Shown here piece after piece: positions 35,134 through 47,100 of a stretch of 64,000 nucleotides of DNA (position 1 is the stretch's first letter; each line of letters opens with the position of its first letter). The stretch is from DATEDA01 sp963744255 (lineage in GTDB: Bacteria > Pseudomonadota > Gammaproteobacteria > Burkholderiales > SG8-39): positions 124,001 to 188,000 of the forward strand of contig CAVUSZ010000016.1 of the NCBI GenBank assembly GCA_963744255.1, given 5' to 3'. Position numbers and translations under genes: made by a program. Under the pieces are notes generated by a model. It had not been told where the DNA came from. It searched no databases and was given only the letters and a program-made list of their open reading frames with translations.

Positions 35134-36075
35134 TTACCACTTGATCTTCTTTCTGAGGCGGTAGCGCAGCCAGATCGCCAGCCCGTTCATCGCCAGCGTC
35201 ATCAGCACCAGCACGAAGCCGGCGGCCGCCGCGTTCTGGTGGAACGCCGCCTCCGGCCGCGAGGTCCAGTTGAACATCTGGATCGGCATCACGCTGAACG
35301 GCGAGAACAGCCATTCGAAGCTGAGGAACGGAAACTGCGTGGTGACCGGCGACGGCGGCAGGAACGCGATGAAGGTCAGCGCCCCGATCGTGATGATCGG
35401 CGCGGTCTCGCCGATCGCGCGCGCCATGCCGATGATGACGCCGGTCAGGATTCCCGCGGCCGAGTACGGGACGATGTGATCCTTCGTCGTCTGCCACTGG
35501 GTGGCACCGAGCGCGTACGCGCCCTCGCGTATCGACTGCGGGATGCCGCGGATCGCTTCGCGCGTCGCGACGATCACGACCGGAAGGATCAGCAGCGCCA
35601 GCGTCAGCCCCGCAGACAGAATGCTCTGGCCAAAGCCGAACTGGTAGACGAAGAGCCCCAGCGCGAGCAGACCGTAGACGATCGAGGGCACGCCGGCGAG
35701 ATTGGTGATGTTGATCTCGATGATGTCGGTGACCCAGTTCTTCGGCGCGTATTCCTCGAGGTACACCCCGGCCGCGACCCCGAGCGGCACCGCGAAGAAC
35801 GCGGTGACGACCATCACCAGCGTCGACCCGACCCATGCCGACAGGATCCCCGCCTCGCCCGGGCGGCGCGACGGGAAGTTGGTGAAGAACTCGGGCTTGA
35901 GGCGCGGGATCCCGTCGATCGCCATGTCGACGAAGAGCGCGGTGAACGTCAGCACGCCGATCATCAGCGCGAGGATCCCGATCACGCCGAAGATGTAGTC
36001 CCAGCGCTTGTGCCTGGAAATGATCTCCCGGATGGTGCGGACGTCCTGGGAGAGTGGCGGAGCGACGGCCGACAT
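35134..36075 (-). CDS. pstA: Phosphate ABC transporter permease PstA
   Basis: 313-residue permease with six helices and the EAA loop around AIRGIPQSIREGAYALGATQ. Conserved GVAAGVYLEEYAPKNWV and MARAIGETAPIITIGAL. Starts ATG 36075 (MSAVAPPLSQDVRTIREIIS), 1 bp after the pstC stop; PstC also starts MSAVAP, an odd local match of the two N-termini. Confidence 0.94.
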   Translation of the reverse strand: MSAVAPPLSQDVRTIREIISRHKRWDYIFGVIGILALMIGVLTFTALFVDMAIDGIPRLKPEFFTNFPSRRPGEAGILSAWVGSTLVMVVTAFFAVPLGVAAGVYLEEYAPKNWVTDIIEINITNLAGVPSIVYGLLALGLFVYQFGFGQSILSAGLTLALLILPVVIVATREAIRGIPQSIREGAYALGATQWQTTKDHIVPYSAAGILTGVIIGMARAIGETAPIITIGALTFIAFLPPSPVTTQFPFLSFEWLFSPFSVMPIQMFNWTSRPEAAFHQNAAAAGFVLVLMTLAMNGLAIWLRYRLRKKIKW

Positions 36076-36076
36076 G

Positions 36077-37036
36077 TCAGTACCTCTCCCGGAACCTCTT
36101 CCGCAGCGCGTGGCCGAGGATGTTGAAGAAGAGCGTGAGCAGCATCAGCGTCAGCCCGGCGGCGAAGATCGTCTGGTAGCCGATCGAGCCGTGCGGCAGG
36201 TCGCCGAGCGCCACCTGGACGATGTAGGCGGTGATCGTCGCCGCGGGCTCGAGCGGGTTGAAGGTCAGGTTGGGCTGCATCCCGGCCGCGACCGCCAGGA
36301 TCATCGTCTCGCCCACCGCGCGGGAGATCCCCAGGATGTAGGCCGAAGCGATGCCGGAGAACGCGGCCGGCACGACGACGTGGACCGCGGTCTGGTAGCG
36401 GGTCGCGCCCATGGCGTAGGAGCCTTCGCGCAGGCTCATCGGCACCGCGCGCATCGCGTCCTCGCTGATCGAGCTGACGTAGGGGATGATCATGATCCCC
36501 ATGACGAGCCCGGCGGAGAGGATGTTGAAGCCGGGCAGCTCCGGCCAGATCTGCTGCAGCAGCGGCGTGACGAAGAGCAGCGCGAAGTAGCCGTAGACGA
36601 TGGTCGGGATCCCGCCGAGAAGCTCGAGGAAAGGCTTGGCGATCTCGCGCACCTTGAACGGCGCGAACTCGGACAGGTAGATCGCGATGATCGTGCCGAG
36701 CGGGATCGCGATCGCCAGGGCGACCACCGAGCTGGTGATCGTCCCCGATAGGAGCACCATGATGCCGAAGTGGGCGTCGTCGAAGAGCGGCGTCCACTGG
36801 GTGTCGGTGAGGAAGTCCCAGACGGAGACGTGCTTGAAGAACTCGACCGACTCGCTTACGAGGACATAGACGATGCCGACCGTGACGAAGACCGAGACGG
36901 AGGCGGCGGCGAAGAGGATGAGCTCGATCACCTTCTCGCCGACGATCCGGCTGCGGCGCTGCGCAAGGCGCGCGCTGGTGAGCCCTTCGGCGGGCACGGT
37001 GGCGGAGGTGGCGCCGCTCGGTGCGACGGCTGACAT
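36077..37036 (-). CDS. pstC: Phosphate ABC transporter permease PstC
   Basis: 319-residue permease. Start ATG 37036 (MSAVAPSGATSATVPAEGLT). Conserved LGTIIAIYLSEFAPFKVREI, FLELLGGIPTIVYGYFALLF, MRAVPMSLREGSYAMGATRY (EAA loop), and ISRAVGETMILAVAAG. A stable hairpin lies in the 88-bp gap to pstS. Confidence 0.94.
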   Translation of the reverse strand: MSAVAPSGATSATVPAEGLTSARLAQRRSRIVGEKVIELILFAAASVSVFVTVGIVYVLVSESVEFFKHVSVWDFLTDTQWTPLFDDAHFGIMVLLSGTITSSVVALAIAIPLGTIIAIYLSEFAPFKVREIAKPFLELLGGIPTIVYGYFALLFVTPLLQQIWPELPGFNILSAGLVMGIMIIPYVSSISEDAMRAVPMSLREGSYAMGATRYQTAVHVVVPAAFSGIASAYILGISRAVGETMILAVAAGMQPNLTFNPLEPAATITAYIVQVALGDLPHGSIGYQTIFAAGLTLMLLTLFFNILGHALRKRFRERY

Positions 37037-37080
37037 CGTTGTCGTCTCTCCGAAAGTTTAGCCCACCGGCCTCAAAGACG

Positions 37081-37109
37081 CCCGCGGGGAGGCCTCCCTC
37101 CCCGCCGGG
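37081..37109 (-). terminator. Hairpin between pstS and pstC (attenuator or mRNA stabiliser)
   Basis: On the minus strand CCCGGCGGGGAGG and CCTCCCCGCGGG pair over 12 bp with one bulge. The T-run after it is weak (GTCTTTGAGG), so full termination is doubtful. Hairpins here are known in other pst operons, where they let pstS be made in excess of the permease genes. That role is inferred. Confidence 0.5.
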
Positions 37110-37124
37110 CGACCCGCAGGCTGC

Positions 37125-38120
37125 TCAGAGCTTCGCTTCGCGCTTGAGCAACTCTTCGATCGTGACGCCGACCTCGGCGCTGCCCCCGAAGACGGTGCCT
37201 TTCTTGCCCTTCTGGACGTGCTCCAACCCGATCGTGTAGGCCGAGTCGGGTAGCGGCACATACTTCACTTCCCGCGCGAGCTTGCTCCCGTGCTTCATGT
37301 AGTACTCGACGAACTCCTTGACCTCGGGCTTGCCGAGCGATTTCGCGTTCACGTAGATGAAGATCGGCCGGGCGAGCGGCGAGTAGGTACCCTTCAGCAC
37401 GGCCTCCATCGACGGCTCGACCGGCTGACCCTTCTCGTTCACGATCGGAACGGCCTTGAGCTTGTCCTTGTTCTCGATGTAGTACGCGTAGCCGAAATAC
37501 CCGAGGCCGTTCACGTCCCGCGACACCCCCTGGACGAGAACGTTGTCGTCCTCGGAGGCGGTGAAGTCGCCACGGCTCGATTTCGACTTGCCGACGATCG
37601 CCTCGGTGAAATAGTCGAACGTGCCGGAGTCGGCCCCGGGGCCGAAGAGCTTCATTGGCGCGTCGGGCCAGGCGGGGTTCACCTGGTTCCAGCGGGTGAC
37701 CTTCCCCTGCGCGCCCGGCTCCCACATCTTCTTGAGCTCGGCCACGGTGAGCGTCTTGATGAAGTTGTTCTTGGGATTGATGACCACCGTGAGCGCGTCG
37801 AACGCGACCGGCAGCTCGAAGTACTCGATGCCGGCGGCCTTGCAGTCCGCCATCTCCTGCTTCAGGATCGGGCGCGAGGCGTTCGAGACGTCGGTTTCGC
37901 CACGGCAGAACTTCTTGAAGCCCCCGCCCGTACCAGAGATGCCGACGGTGACTTTGGTTGCGCCCTTCTTGGCCTTCTGGAAGTCCTCCGCTACGGCCTC
38001 GGTAACCGGGAAGACCGTACTGGAGCCGTCGACCTTGACGACCTGCGCGGTCGCCACCGGGGTGGCCGCGACACCTCCCAGCACGGCCGCGACCGCGGCA
38101 CAAGTCCTGAGCTGCTTCAT
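37125..38120 (-). CDS. pstS: Phosphate-binding periplasmic protein PstS
   Basis: 331-residue binding protein with a signal peptide (MKQLRTCAAVAAVLGGVAAT, cut after VATAQ). Phosphate-site segments: VDGSSTVFPVTEAVAEDF, GISGTGGGFKKFCRGETDVS, GADSGTFDYFTEAIVGK. Start ATG 38120. A PhoB box lies 64-81 bp upstream. First gene of pstSCAB; phoU is placed elsewhere (53.4 kb). Confidence 0.95.
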   Translation of the reverse strand: MKQLRTCAAVAAVLGGVAATPVATAQVVKVDGSSTVFPVTEAVAEDFQKAKKGATKVTVGISGTGGGFKKFCRGETDVSNASRPILKQEMADCKAAGIEYFELPVAFDALTVVINPKNNFIKTLTVAELKKMWEPGAQGKVTRWNQVNPAWPDAPMKLFGPGADSGTFDYFTEAIVGKSKSSRGDFTASEDDNVLVQGVSRDVNGLGYFGYAYYIENKDKLKAVPIVNEKGQPVEPSMEAVLKGTYSPLARPIFIYVNAKSLGKPEVKEFVEYYMKHGSKLAREVKYVPLPDSAYTIGLEHVQKGKKGTVFGGSAEVGVTIEELLKREAKL

Positions 38121-38183
38121 GGGGACTCTCCTCGTGGATTGAGCACGCCGCAGCGTGACCTGGAGGGAGTCTATTGCCCCTCT

Positions 38184-38201
38184 GTTACCGTTCCATGACA
38201 C
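38184..38201 (-). promoter_or_regulatory. PhoB box upstream of pstS
   Basis: Minus-strand GTGTCAT-GGAA-CGGTAAC. Each heptamer matches the Pho-box half-site CTGTMAY at 6 of 7 positions, with the normal 4-nt spacer (11-bp register). It lies just upstream of pstS, the classic PhoB target. Induction under low phosphate is expected. Confidence 0.75.
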
Positions 38202-38221
38202 CCTCGGGAAGCGCGCACGAA

Positions 38222-39571
38222 TCACGCCGCCGCGGCGCGCGCCACCTGGGCCGCCAGCTCCGCGGCGACGGCGGCGACCTCGGCCTCGTCTTCCCCCTCC
38301 ACCATCACGCGCAGCACCGGCTCGGTGCCGGATGCCCGGAGGAGCAGCCGGCCGCGGGTGCCGAGCCGCCGTTCGGCCTCGGCGCGGGCCCGGCCGATCG
38401 CGCCGTTGCCCTGCCAGTCGAATCCCCGGGCGACCCGCACGTTGATGACCTTCTGGGGGTAGAGACGAAGCCGCCCGCCGAGCTCGGCGAGGCCTTTCCC
38501 TTCCCGCCGCAGGGCCTCGAGCACCTGCAGCGCCGATACGATGGCATCGCCCGTCGTGTGCTTGTCGAGGCAGATGATGTGGCCGGAGTTCTCGCCGCCG
38601 AGGTCCCAGCCGCGCTCCTGCATCAGCTCGAGCACGTACCGGTCGCCGACCTTGGCCCGCGCGAACCCGACACCGAGGCCGGCGAGCGCGCGCTCGAACG
38701 CGAGGTTGGTCATCAGGGTGCCGACGACACCGGTCAGCCGCGCGTCCTGTGCACGCCGGCAGGCGATCACGTAGAGCAGCTGGTCGCCGTCGTAGGTCGC
38801 ACCCGTCGCGTCCGTCATCATCAGCCGGTCGCCGTCGCCGTCGAGCGCGATTCCGAGGTCGGCCCGCTGGGCACGCACCGCGGCGACGAGCGCGCCGGGG
38901 TGCGTCGCGCCAACCTGTTCGTTGATATTGAAGCCGTTCGGCTCGTCGCCGATCGCGACCACGTCCGCCCCGAGTTCGTGGAACACGTGCGGCGCCACGT
39001 AGTAGCCGGCGCCGTGCGCGCAGTCGACCACGACGCGCAGCCCGCGGAGATCGAGCGCATTGGGGAACGTGCTCTTGCAGAACTCGATGTAGCGGCCGCC
39101 GGCGTCGTCCATGCGGCGCGCCTTGCCGAGCTCGGCCGCCGGCCGGCACGCGAGCGGGCGCTCGAGCGCGAGCTCGATCTCCTGCTCGACCGCATCAGGA
39201 AGCTTCCCGCCGTCGGCGGAGAAGAACTTGATGCCGTTGTCGGGGTACGGGTTGTGCGAGGCGCTGATGACGATCCCGGCCGAGAGCCGCAGCGCCCGCG
39301 TCAGGTAGGCGACCGCCGGCGTCGGCATCGGCCCGCAGAGCATGACGTCCACGCCCGCGGCCGCAAACCCTGCTTCCAGCGCCGCCTCGAGCATGTAGCC
39401 CGAGATGCGGGTGTCCTTGCCGATCAGCACCGTCGGCCGCTCGTGGCCGCTGCGACGTTGGGCAAGCACCTCGCCGGCCGCGAACCCGAGCCGCAGCACG
39501 AACTCGGGCGTGATCGGTAGCTCGCCGACCCGGCCCCGCACGCCGTCGGTCCCGAAGTACTTGCGACTCAT
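38222..39571 (-). CDS. glmM: Phosphoglucosamine mutase
   Basis: 449-residue enzyme converting glucosamine-6-P to glucosamine-1-P for cell-wall precursors. Start ATG 39571 (MSRKYFGTDGVRGRVGELPI). Active serine S105 in ISASHNPYPDNGIKFF, metal loop ALDGDGDRLMMTD, sugar loop GGENSGHIICLD, phosphate loop LLRASGTEPVLRVMVEG. Stop and start of folP overlap (ATGA). Confidence 0.96.
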   Translation of the reverse strand: MSRKYFGTDGVRGRVGELPITPEFVLRLGFAAGEVLAQRRSGHERPTVLIGKDTRISGYMLEAALEAGFAAAGVDVMLCGPMPTPAVAYLTRALRLSAGIVISASHNPYPDNGIKFFSADGGKLPDAVEQEIELALERPLACRPAAELGKARRMDDAGGRYIEFCKSTFPNALDLRGLRVVVDCAHGAGYYVAPHVFHELGADVVAIGDEPNGFNINEQVGATHPGALVAAVRAQRADLGIALDGDGDRLMMTDATGATYDGDQLLYVIACRRAQDARLTGVVGTLMTNLAFERALAGLGVGFARAKVGDRYVLELMQERGWDLGGENSGHIICLDKHTTGDAIVSALQVLEALRREGKGLAELGGRLRLYPQKVINVRVARGFDWQGNGAIGRARAEAERRLGTRGRLLLRASGTEPVLRVMVEGEDEAEVAAVAAELAAQVARAAAA

Positions 39572-40398
39572 CCGCCCCTCTCTACCGCAGCGAGCACTGC
39601 AAGCGCGTCGCGCGTCGCGGCCACATCATGGACCCGCACGATTCTAGCGCCGCGCTGCACCGCGAGCACTGCGGCGGCGAGGCTCGCCGCGAGACGCTCA
39701 TCCGCCGCCCGGCCGGTGATGCGACCGAGGCTCGACTTGCGCGACCAGCCCGCCAGCACCGGCGGCCCGAGTGCCGCGATCTCGCCGAGCCGGGCAAGCA
39801 GCGTGAAGTTGTGCTCGACCGTCTTGCCGAACCCGAAGCCGGGATCGATGACGATCCGTTCGCGTGCGATGCCGGCTGAGACGCAGGCTCCGGCGCGGGC
39901 AGCGAGAAACTCGCGCACCTCGCCGACCACGTCGGCATACACCGGGTCCGCCTGCATCGTCCGCGGACTGCCCTGCATGTGCATCAGGCACACCGCGGCT
40001 TCGGACGCCGCCACCAGCTCCAGCGCGCCCGGCGCGGCGAGGGCGGTAATGTCGTTGATCATCGCCGCACCATGGCCGAGCGCGGCGCGCATCACCTCGG
40101 GCTTCGTCGTGTCGACCGAAAGCGGCAGGCGCAGATCGGCTAGCGCCTCGAGCACGGGCAGGATCCGCGCGAGCTCCTCCTCGCCCGTGACGGGCGCCGC
40201 GCCGGGCCGGCTCGACTCGCCGCCGATGTCGAGTAGGTCCGCGCCCTCCTGCGCCAGCCGCCGCCCGTGAGCGATCGCGGCCGCGGGATCGGCGTGCCGC
40301 CCGCCATCGTAGAACGAGTCCGGTGTGACGTTGACGACCCCCATCACGCGCGGCCGGTCAAGCGGGAGCTCGTACTTGCCGGCGCGCAGGGAGGCCAT
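39568..40398 (-). CDS. folP: Dihydropteroate synthase
   Basis: 276-residue TIM-barrel enzyme of folate synthesis; the target of sulfonamides. Start ATG 40398 (MASLRAGKYELPLDRPRVMG). Motifs: VMGVVNVTPDSFYDGGRH, LDIGGESSRPGAAPV, IDPGFGFGKTVEHNF, LAGWSRKSSLG. Overlaps glmM. Separated from ftsH by a terminator hairpin. Confidence 0.95.
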   Translation of the reverse strand: MASLRAGKYELPLDRPRVMGVVNVTPDSFYDGGRHADPAAAIAHGRRLAQEGADLLDIGGESSRPGAAPVTGEEELARILPVLEALADLRLPLSVDTTKPEVMRAALGHGAAMINDITALAAPGALELVAASEAAVCLMHMQGSPRTMQADPVYADVVGEVREFLAARAGACVSAGIARERIVIDPGFGFGKTVEHNFTLLARLGEIAALGPPVLAGWSRKSSLGRITGRAADERLAASLAAAVLAVQRGARIVRVHDVAATRDALAVLAAVERGG

Positions 40399-40403
40399 GG
40401 CAG

Positions 40404-40431
40404 CAAAAGCCCGCGGGCTTACCCGCGGGCT
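40404..40431 (-). terminator. Rho-independent terminator after ftsH
   Basis: On the minus strand AGCCCGCGGG-TAAG-CCCGCGGGCT is a perfect 10-bp stem with a 4-nt loop, followed by TTTGCTG. It lies between the ftsH stop and the folP start, so folP-glmM needs its own promoter or some read-through. The short T-run makes it moderate in strength. Confidence 0.7.
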
Positions 40432-40454
40432 CGGTCGGTGTTCTCGCGTGCAGG

Positions 40455-42335
<1,881 letters not shown>

Positions 42336-42447
42336 GTCCACTCCTTGAGGCGGAACGGTTGCGCAGCATCGCGCGGATGCCGCTGATTTTACGCTCAAAC
42401 CCGGGGGGCAGCGACAAGGAAACCTGTCGCAAAAGCCCAACAAGCCG

Positions 42448-43074
42448 TCATGGCTTTCTACGTGGTCCGCGTGCCAGCAGATACATCTCGCTCGAACGGC
42501 TCCGCGAGGCGCCGGGCTTGCGCGAGGCGACGCGCTCGAAGCTTTCCCGCAGGCGCTGCAGGAATTCGGGAAACCCCACGCCCTGGAACGCTTTGACCAG
42601 GAACGCCCCACCCGGTTTCAAGTGCGCGAGGCTGAACTCGAGCGCGCGCTCGCAAAGGTCGATGCTTCGCGCCTGGTCGCTCGCGGCCACACCCGAAAGA
42701 TTGGGCGACATGTCCGAAAGGACAAGATCCACCCCCTCTCCGGCGAGGGCGCGTTCAACCTCCCGCAGTACCGCCGCCTCGGTGAAGTCGCCGCGGATGA
42801 ACGTGACCGCGTCCACCGGCGCCATTTCGAGGAGGTCCACGGCGACGACCCGCCCGCGAGCGCCGACTCTCGCCGCCGCAACCTGCGCCCAGCCGCCCGG
42901 CGCAGCGCCGAGATCGACGACTCGCTGTCCCGGGGCAAAGACGTGGTCCTGCGCATCGATTTCGGCCAGCTTGAACGCCGCGCGCGAGCGGTAGCCGAGC
43001 GCCTTCGCCTTGCGGACATAGGGGTCAGCGACGTGCTGATGCATCCACGTCCGGCCGGCTTTGGCCTTTGTCAT
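42448..43074 (-). CDS. rlmE: 23S rRNA (uridine-2'-O-)-methyltransferase
   Basis: 208-residue RrmJ/FtsJ-type enzyme that methylates U2552. SAM site VVDLGAAPGGWAQVAAARVG. The K-D-K-E catalytic set is visible in KALGYRSRAAFKL, LVLSDMSPNLSG, GAFLVKAFQG and SEMYLLARG. Start ATG 43074. Divergent from yhbY with only 35 bp between them; ftsH follows after 112 bp, the normal rlmE-ftsH pair. Confidence 0.94.
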   Translation of the reverse strand: MTKAKAGRTWMHQHVADPYVRKAKALGYRSRAAFKLAEIDAQDHVFAPGQRVVDLGAAPGGWAQVAAARVGARGRVVAVDLLEMAPVDAVTFIRGDFTEAAVLREVERALAGEGVDLVLSDMSPNLSGVAASDQARSIDLCERALEFSLAHLKPGGAFLVKAFQGVGFPEFLQRLRESFERVASRKPGASRSRSSEMYLLARGPRRKP

Positions 43075-43109
43075 CAGGGCTCTAGAATTGGGACTCTAGC
43101 GGAGGACGA

Positions 43110-43496
43110 ATGCCGAAGGCGCTTACGCCGGTCGAACGGCAGGTGCTGAAAAGCCGCGCCCACGGCCTCAACCCCGTCGTTTTGATCGGCGTCGACGGGC
43201 TGACGCCGGCCGTGCTCGCCGAGGTGGAGCGGGCGCTGAAGGCGCACGAGCTCATCAAGATCCGCGTGGCGGCAGGCGACGGCGACCTGCGCGAGCGCTT
43301 CCTCGAGGAGCTCTGCACCGCGACCGATGCCTCGCGAGTGCAGCACATCGGCAGGATGCTGGTCGTCTACCGCGAGCGGCCGGTAGAGGAAAAGCTCGCA
43401 GCACCTTCCAGGAAGCCCGCCCGGCAGCGTGAGCCCGGGCGGTCGAAGCGGCCTTCCCGCGATGCACCTCGCCGCGCAAAGCTCCGCTCCCGTTGA
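43110..43496 (+). CDS. yhbY: YhbY-family RNA-binding protein
   Basis: 128-residue CRM-domain protein linked to the large ribosomal subunit. ATG 43110 follows GCGGAGGACGA. Core: LTPVERQVLKSRAHGLNPVV, LIGVDGLTPAVLAEVERALK, AHELIKIRV, ending the domain at IGRMLVVYRE. A basic Arg/Pro/Lys tail follows. Only plus-strand gene in this core block. Confidence 0.9.
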   Translation: MPKALTPVERQVLKSRAHGLNPVVLIGVDGLTPAVLAEVERALKAHELIKIRVAAGDGDLRERFLEELCTATDASRVQHIGRMLVVYRERPVEEKLAAPSRKPARQREPGRSKRPSRDAPRRAKLRSR

Positions 43497-43583
43497 CCGC
43501 GGCATGATCGTCTGCGCGGAGCCGCGGGATGGCGCCGCTCCGGTGCCGGTTATCGCGTCAGCGCGGCCGCGCCGACGCGATGA

Positions 43584-44060
43584 CTACTCGTAGCGGACAT
43601 CCACGATCTCGAACGCCCGTAACCCGCCCGGCGTGTGCACCTCGACCTGGTCGCCGGCGTACTTCCCGATCAGCGCGCGCGCGATCGGCGAGGTGATGGA
43701 GATCTTGCCGAGCTTGATGTCGGCCTCGTCCTCGCCCACGATCTGGTAGCTAACCACGTCGCTGGAGGCGACGTCCCCGAGCTCCACGGTCGATCCGAAC
43801 ACGCAGCGGCCCTCCGCGTCGACGAGCTTCGGGTCGATGACCTGCGCGTTGGCGAGCTTCGCCTCGACCTCGGCGATCCGTCCCTCGAGGAAGCTTTGCC
43901 GCTCCTTCGCCGCGGTGTACTCGGCGTTCTCCGACAGGTCGCCGTGGGATCGCGCGTCCGCGATCGCCTGGATCACGGCCGGTCGGTCCACGGTCTTCAG
44001 CTTGTGCAGCTCAATCTTGAGCTGCTGCGCGCCGCTAACGGTCAAAGGCGTCTTCGCCAT
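43584..44060 (-). CDS. greA: Transcription elongation factor GreA
   Basis: 158-residue factor that stimulates transcript cleavage by stalled RNA polymerase. N-terminal coiled coil with GDLSENAEYTAAKERQSFLE and the tip acidic residues; C-terminal FKBP-like domain ends PGGLRAFEIVDVRYE. Start ATG 44060 (MAKTPLTVSGAQQLKIELHK). 83 bp after carB, with a hairpin in the gap. Confidence 0.95.
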   Translation of the reverse strand: MAKTPLTVSGAQQLKIELHKLKTVDRPAVIQAIADARSHGDLSENAEYTAAKERQSFLEGRIAEVEAKLANAQVIDPKLVDAEGRCVFGSTVELGDVASSDVVSYQIVGEDEADIKLGKISITSPIARALIGKYAGDQVEVHTPGGLRAFEIVDVRYE

Positions 44061-44100
44061 CTCGATTTCCGGATTAAAGAAAAACGGATACCAAAGCGGA

Positions 44101-44123
44101 CCCCGGGGCGATAGCGCCCGGGG
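44101..44123 (-). terminator. GC-rich hairpin between carB and greA
   Basis: CCCCGGGCG-CTAT-CGCCCCGGGG on the minus strand forms a stem of about nine pairs with one bulge. A T-rich stretch (GTTTTTCTTTAA) follows about 20 nt later, too far for a classic intrinsic terminator. It may reduce read-through from carB into greA. Weak call. Confidence 0.35.
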
Positions 44124-44143
44124 GCTGGGGGAATGGCCGGATC

Positions 44144-47100
44144 TTAAGCGGGTCGGAGCCGCTGGTGCAAGTCCTGCAGGCGCCGCGGGATCAATGAGTC
44201 CATATGCCGGAGGCCGGCGCAGGCCGCCCGGGCGCCCGCGAGCGTCGTGTAGTACGTGATACGGCTCTGCACCGCGGTCGTCCGGATCGAGCGCGAGTCG
44301 GCGATCGCGGTACGCTTCTCGTCGACCGTGTTGACGATCAGGTCGATCTCGCCGTTCTTCGCCATGTCCACCACGTGCGGCCGCCCTTCGGCCACCTTGT
44401 TGACCGTCGCAACCGGCAGCCCGGCGGCGGCGATCGCCGCTGCGGTCCCGCGGGTGGCAACGAGCGCGAACCCGAGCTCGTGCAGGCCTCGGGCGATCTC
44501 GACGACCCCCGGCTTGTCGGCGTCGCGCACGCTGATGAACGCCTTGCCGCCCCGTGGCAGCCGCACGCCTGCGGCGAGCTGCGACTTGACGAACGCCTCG
44601 CCGAACGAATCGCCGACGCCCATCACCTCGCCGGTCGACTTCATCTCCGGTCCGAGGATCGTGTCGACCCCGGGGAACTTGATGAACGGGAACACCGCTT
44701 CCTTGACCGATACGTATGGCGGCACCACTTCACCGTGGATTCCCTGCGCGTCGAGCGAGCGCCCGGCCATGCAGCGCGCGGCGACCTTCGCGAGCGGCAC
44801 GCCGGTCGCCTTGGAAACGTACGGAACCGTGCGCGAAGCGCGCGGATTCACTTCGAGCACGTACACCGTGCCGTCCTGGATCGCGTATTGCACGTTCATC
44901 AGCCCGACGACGTTCAGCGCGCGCGCGAGCATCACGGTCTCGCGCCGCAGCTCGTCCTGCAGCGCGCGCGCGAGCGAGAACGGCGGCAGCGAGCACGCCG
45001 AGTCGCCCGAATGGACGCCCGCCTGCTCGATGTGCTCCATGATGCCGCCGATCACGACCCGCTGCCCGTCGCTGACCGCATCGACGTCGACCTCGCTCGC
45101 ATCGTTCAGGAACCGATCGAGCAGCACCGGCGAGTCGTTCGATACCTTCACCGCCTCGCGCATGTAGCGCTCGAGGTCGCGCTGCTCGTGGACGATCTCC
45201 ATTGCGCGGCCGCCGAGCACGTAGCTCGGCCGCACCACCAGCGGATAGCCGATCTCGAGCGCGAGCGCGAGCGCCTCGCCCTCGGTGCGCGCGGTGCGGT
45301 TGGGCGGCTGCCTCAGGTTCAGCTCGATGAGCAGCTTCTGGAACCGCTCCCGGTCCTCCGCCACGTCTATCATGTCGGGCGTGGTGCCGATGATGGGCAC
45401 CCGGTTGAGTTCCAGGTCGCGCGCGAGCTTGAGCGGCGTCTGCCCGCCGTACTGCACGATCACGCCGACCGGTTTCTCCTTGTCGACGATCTCGAGGACA
45501 TCCTCGAGCGTGAGCGGCTCGAAGTAGAGCCGGTCCGAGGTGTCGTAGTCGGTCGAGACGGTCTCCGGGTTGCAGTTGACCATGATGGTCTCGAAGCCGT
45601 CTGCGCGCAGCGCGAGCGCCGCGTGCACGCAAGCATAGTCGAACTCGATACCCTGCCCGATCCGGTTGGGCCCGCCGCCGAGCACCATGATCTTCGCCCG
45701 GTCGGTCGGCTGCGCTTCGCACTCCTCCTCGTAGGTCGAGTAGAGGTACGCGGTGCGAGTGGCGAACTCGGCGGCGCAGGTGTCGACGCGCTTGAAGACC
45801 GGCCGTACGCCAAGGGCGACGCGTCGCCCTCGAACGGCGTCGCCGGTCGTTCCGAGCAGCTTCGCGAGCCGCCGATCGGAGAAACCGCGGCGCTTTAGCT
45901 CGAGGAGCTCGTCGCGCGTCAGCGACTCGAGCGCTCTGCCCCCGAGCGCCCGCTCGCGCCGCACGAGGTCCTCGATCTCGGCGAGGAACCAGGGATCGAT
46001 ACGGGTCGCGGCGTGGATCTCATCGAGCGTCAGGCCACTGCGGAACCCGTCGGCGACGTACCAGATGCGGTCGGGGCCGACATCGCGAAGCTCGGTGCCA
46101 ATCGTCTCGGGATCGGTCGTCTTCTCGTCGAGCCCGTCGGCGCCCACCTCGAGGCCGCGCAGCGCCTTCTGCAAGGATTCCTGGAAGGTGCGCCCGATCG
46201 CCATCACCTCGCCCACCGACTTCATCTGGGTGGTGAGACGGCTGTCCGCCTGCGGGAACTTCTCGAAGGCGAAGCGCGGAACTTTGGTGACGACGTAGTC
46301 GATCGTCGGCTCGAACGACGCCGGTGTCGCGCCGCCCGTAATCTCGTTCGCCAGCTCGTCGAGCGTGTAGCCCACGGCGAGCTTCGCCGCGACCTTCGCG
46401 ATCGGAAAGCCGGTCGCCTTCGAAGCGAGCGCGGAGGAGCGGCTGACGCGCGGGTTCATCTCGATCACTAGCATCCGGCCGTCCTCGGGCGAGATCGCGA
46501 ACTGCACGTTCGAGCCGCCGGTGTCGACGCCGATCTCGCGCAGCACCGCGATCGACGCGTCGCGTAAGACCTGGTATTCCTTGTCGGTGAGCGATTGCGC
46601 CGGCGCGACGGTGATCGAGTCGCCGGTGTGAACGCCCATCGGATCGAGGTTCTCGATCGAGCAGACGATGATGCAGTTGTCGCGCCGGTCGCGCACGACC
46701 TCCATCTCGAACTCTTTCCACCCGACGACCGACTCCTCGATGAGGAGCTCCCGGGTCGGTGAGGCGTCGAGCCCGCGCTCGCATATCGCCACGAACTCCT
46801 CGCGGTTGTAGGCGATGCCGCCGCCCGAGCCGCCGAGCGTGAACGAGGGCCGGATCACCACCGGGAAGCCGATCGCGCCCTGGACCTGCAGCGCCTCCTC
46901 GACCGAGTGCGCGAGCGAGGAGCGCGGGCACTCGAGGCCGATGCGCTTCATCGCCTCCTTGAACTTCTCGCGGTCCTCGGCCTTGTCGATCGCTTCCCGG
47001 CTCGCGCCGATCAGCTCCACACCGTACTTCTCGAGCACGCCATGCTTCGCGAGATCGAGCGCGCAATTGAGCCCGGTCTGCCCACCCATCGTCGGGAGCA

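Noticed and set aside
44204..45898. 564-codon plus-strand open frame inside carB
   Set aside because: Antisense shadow of carB in high-GC DNA; rich in Arg/His/Asp with no family resemblance. Many similar shadows lie opposite nuoL, nuoM, nuoG, ppk1 and ftsH.
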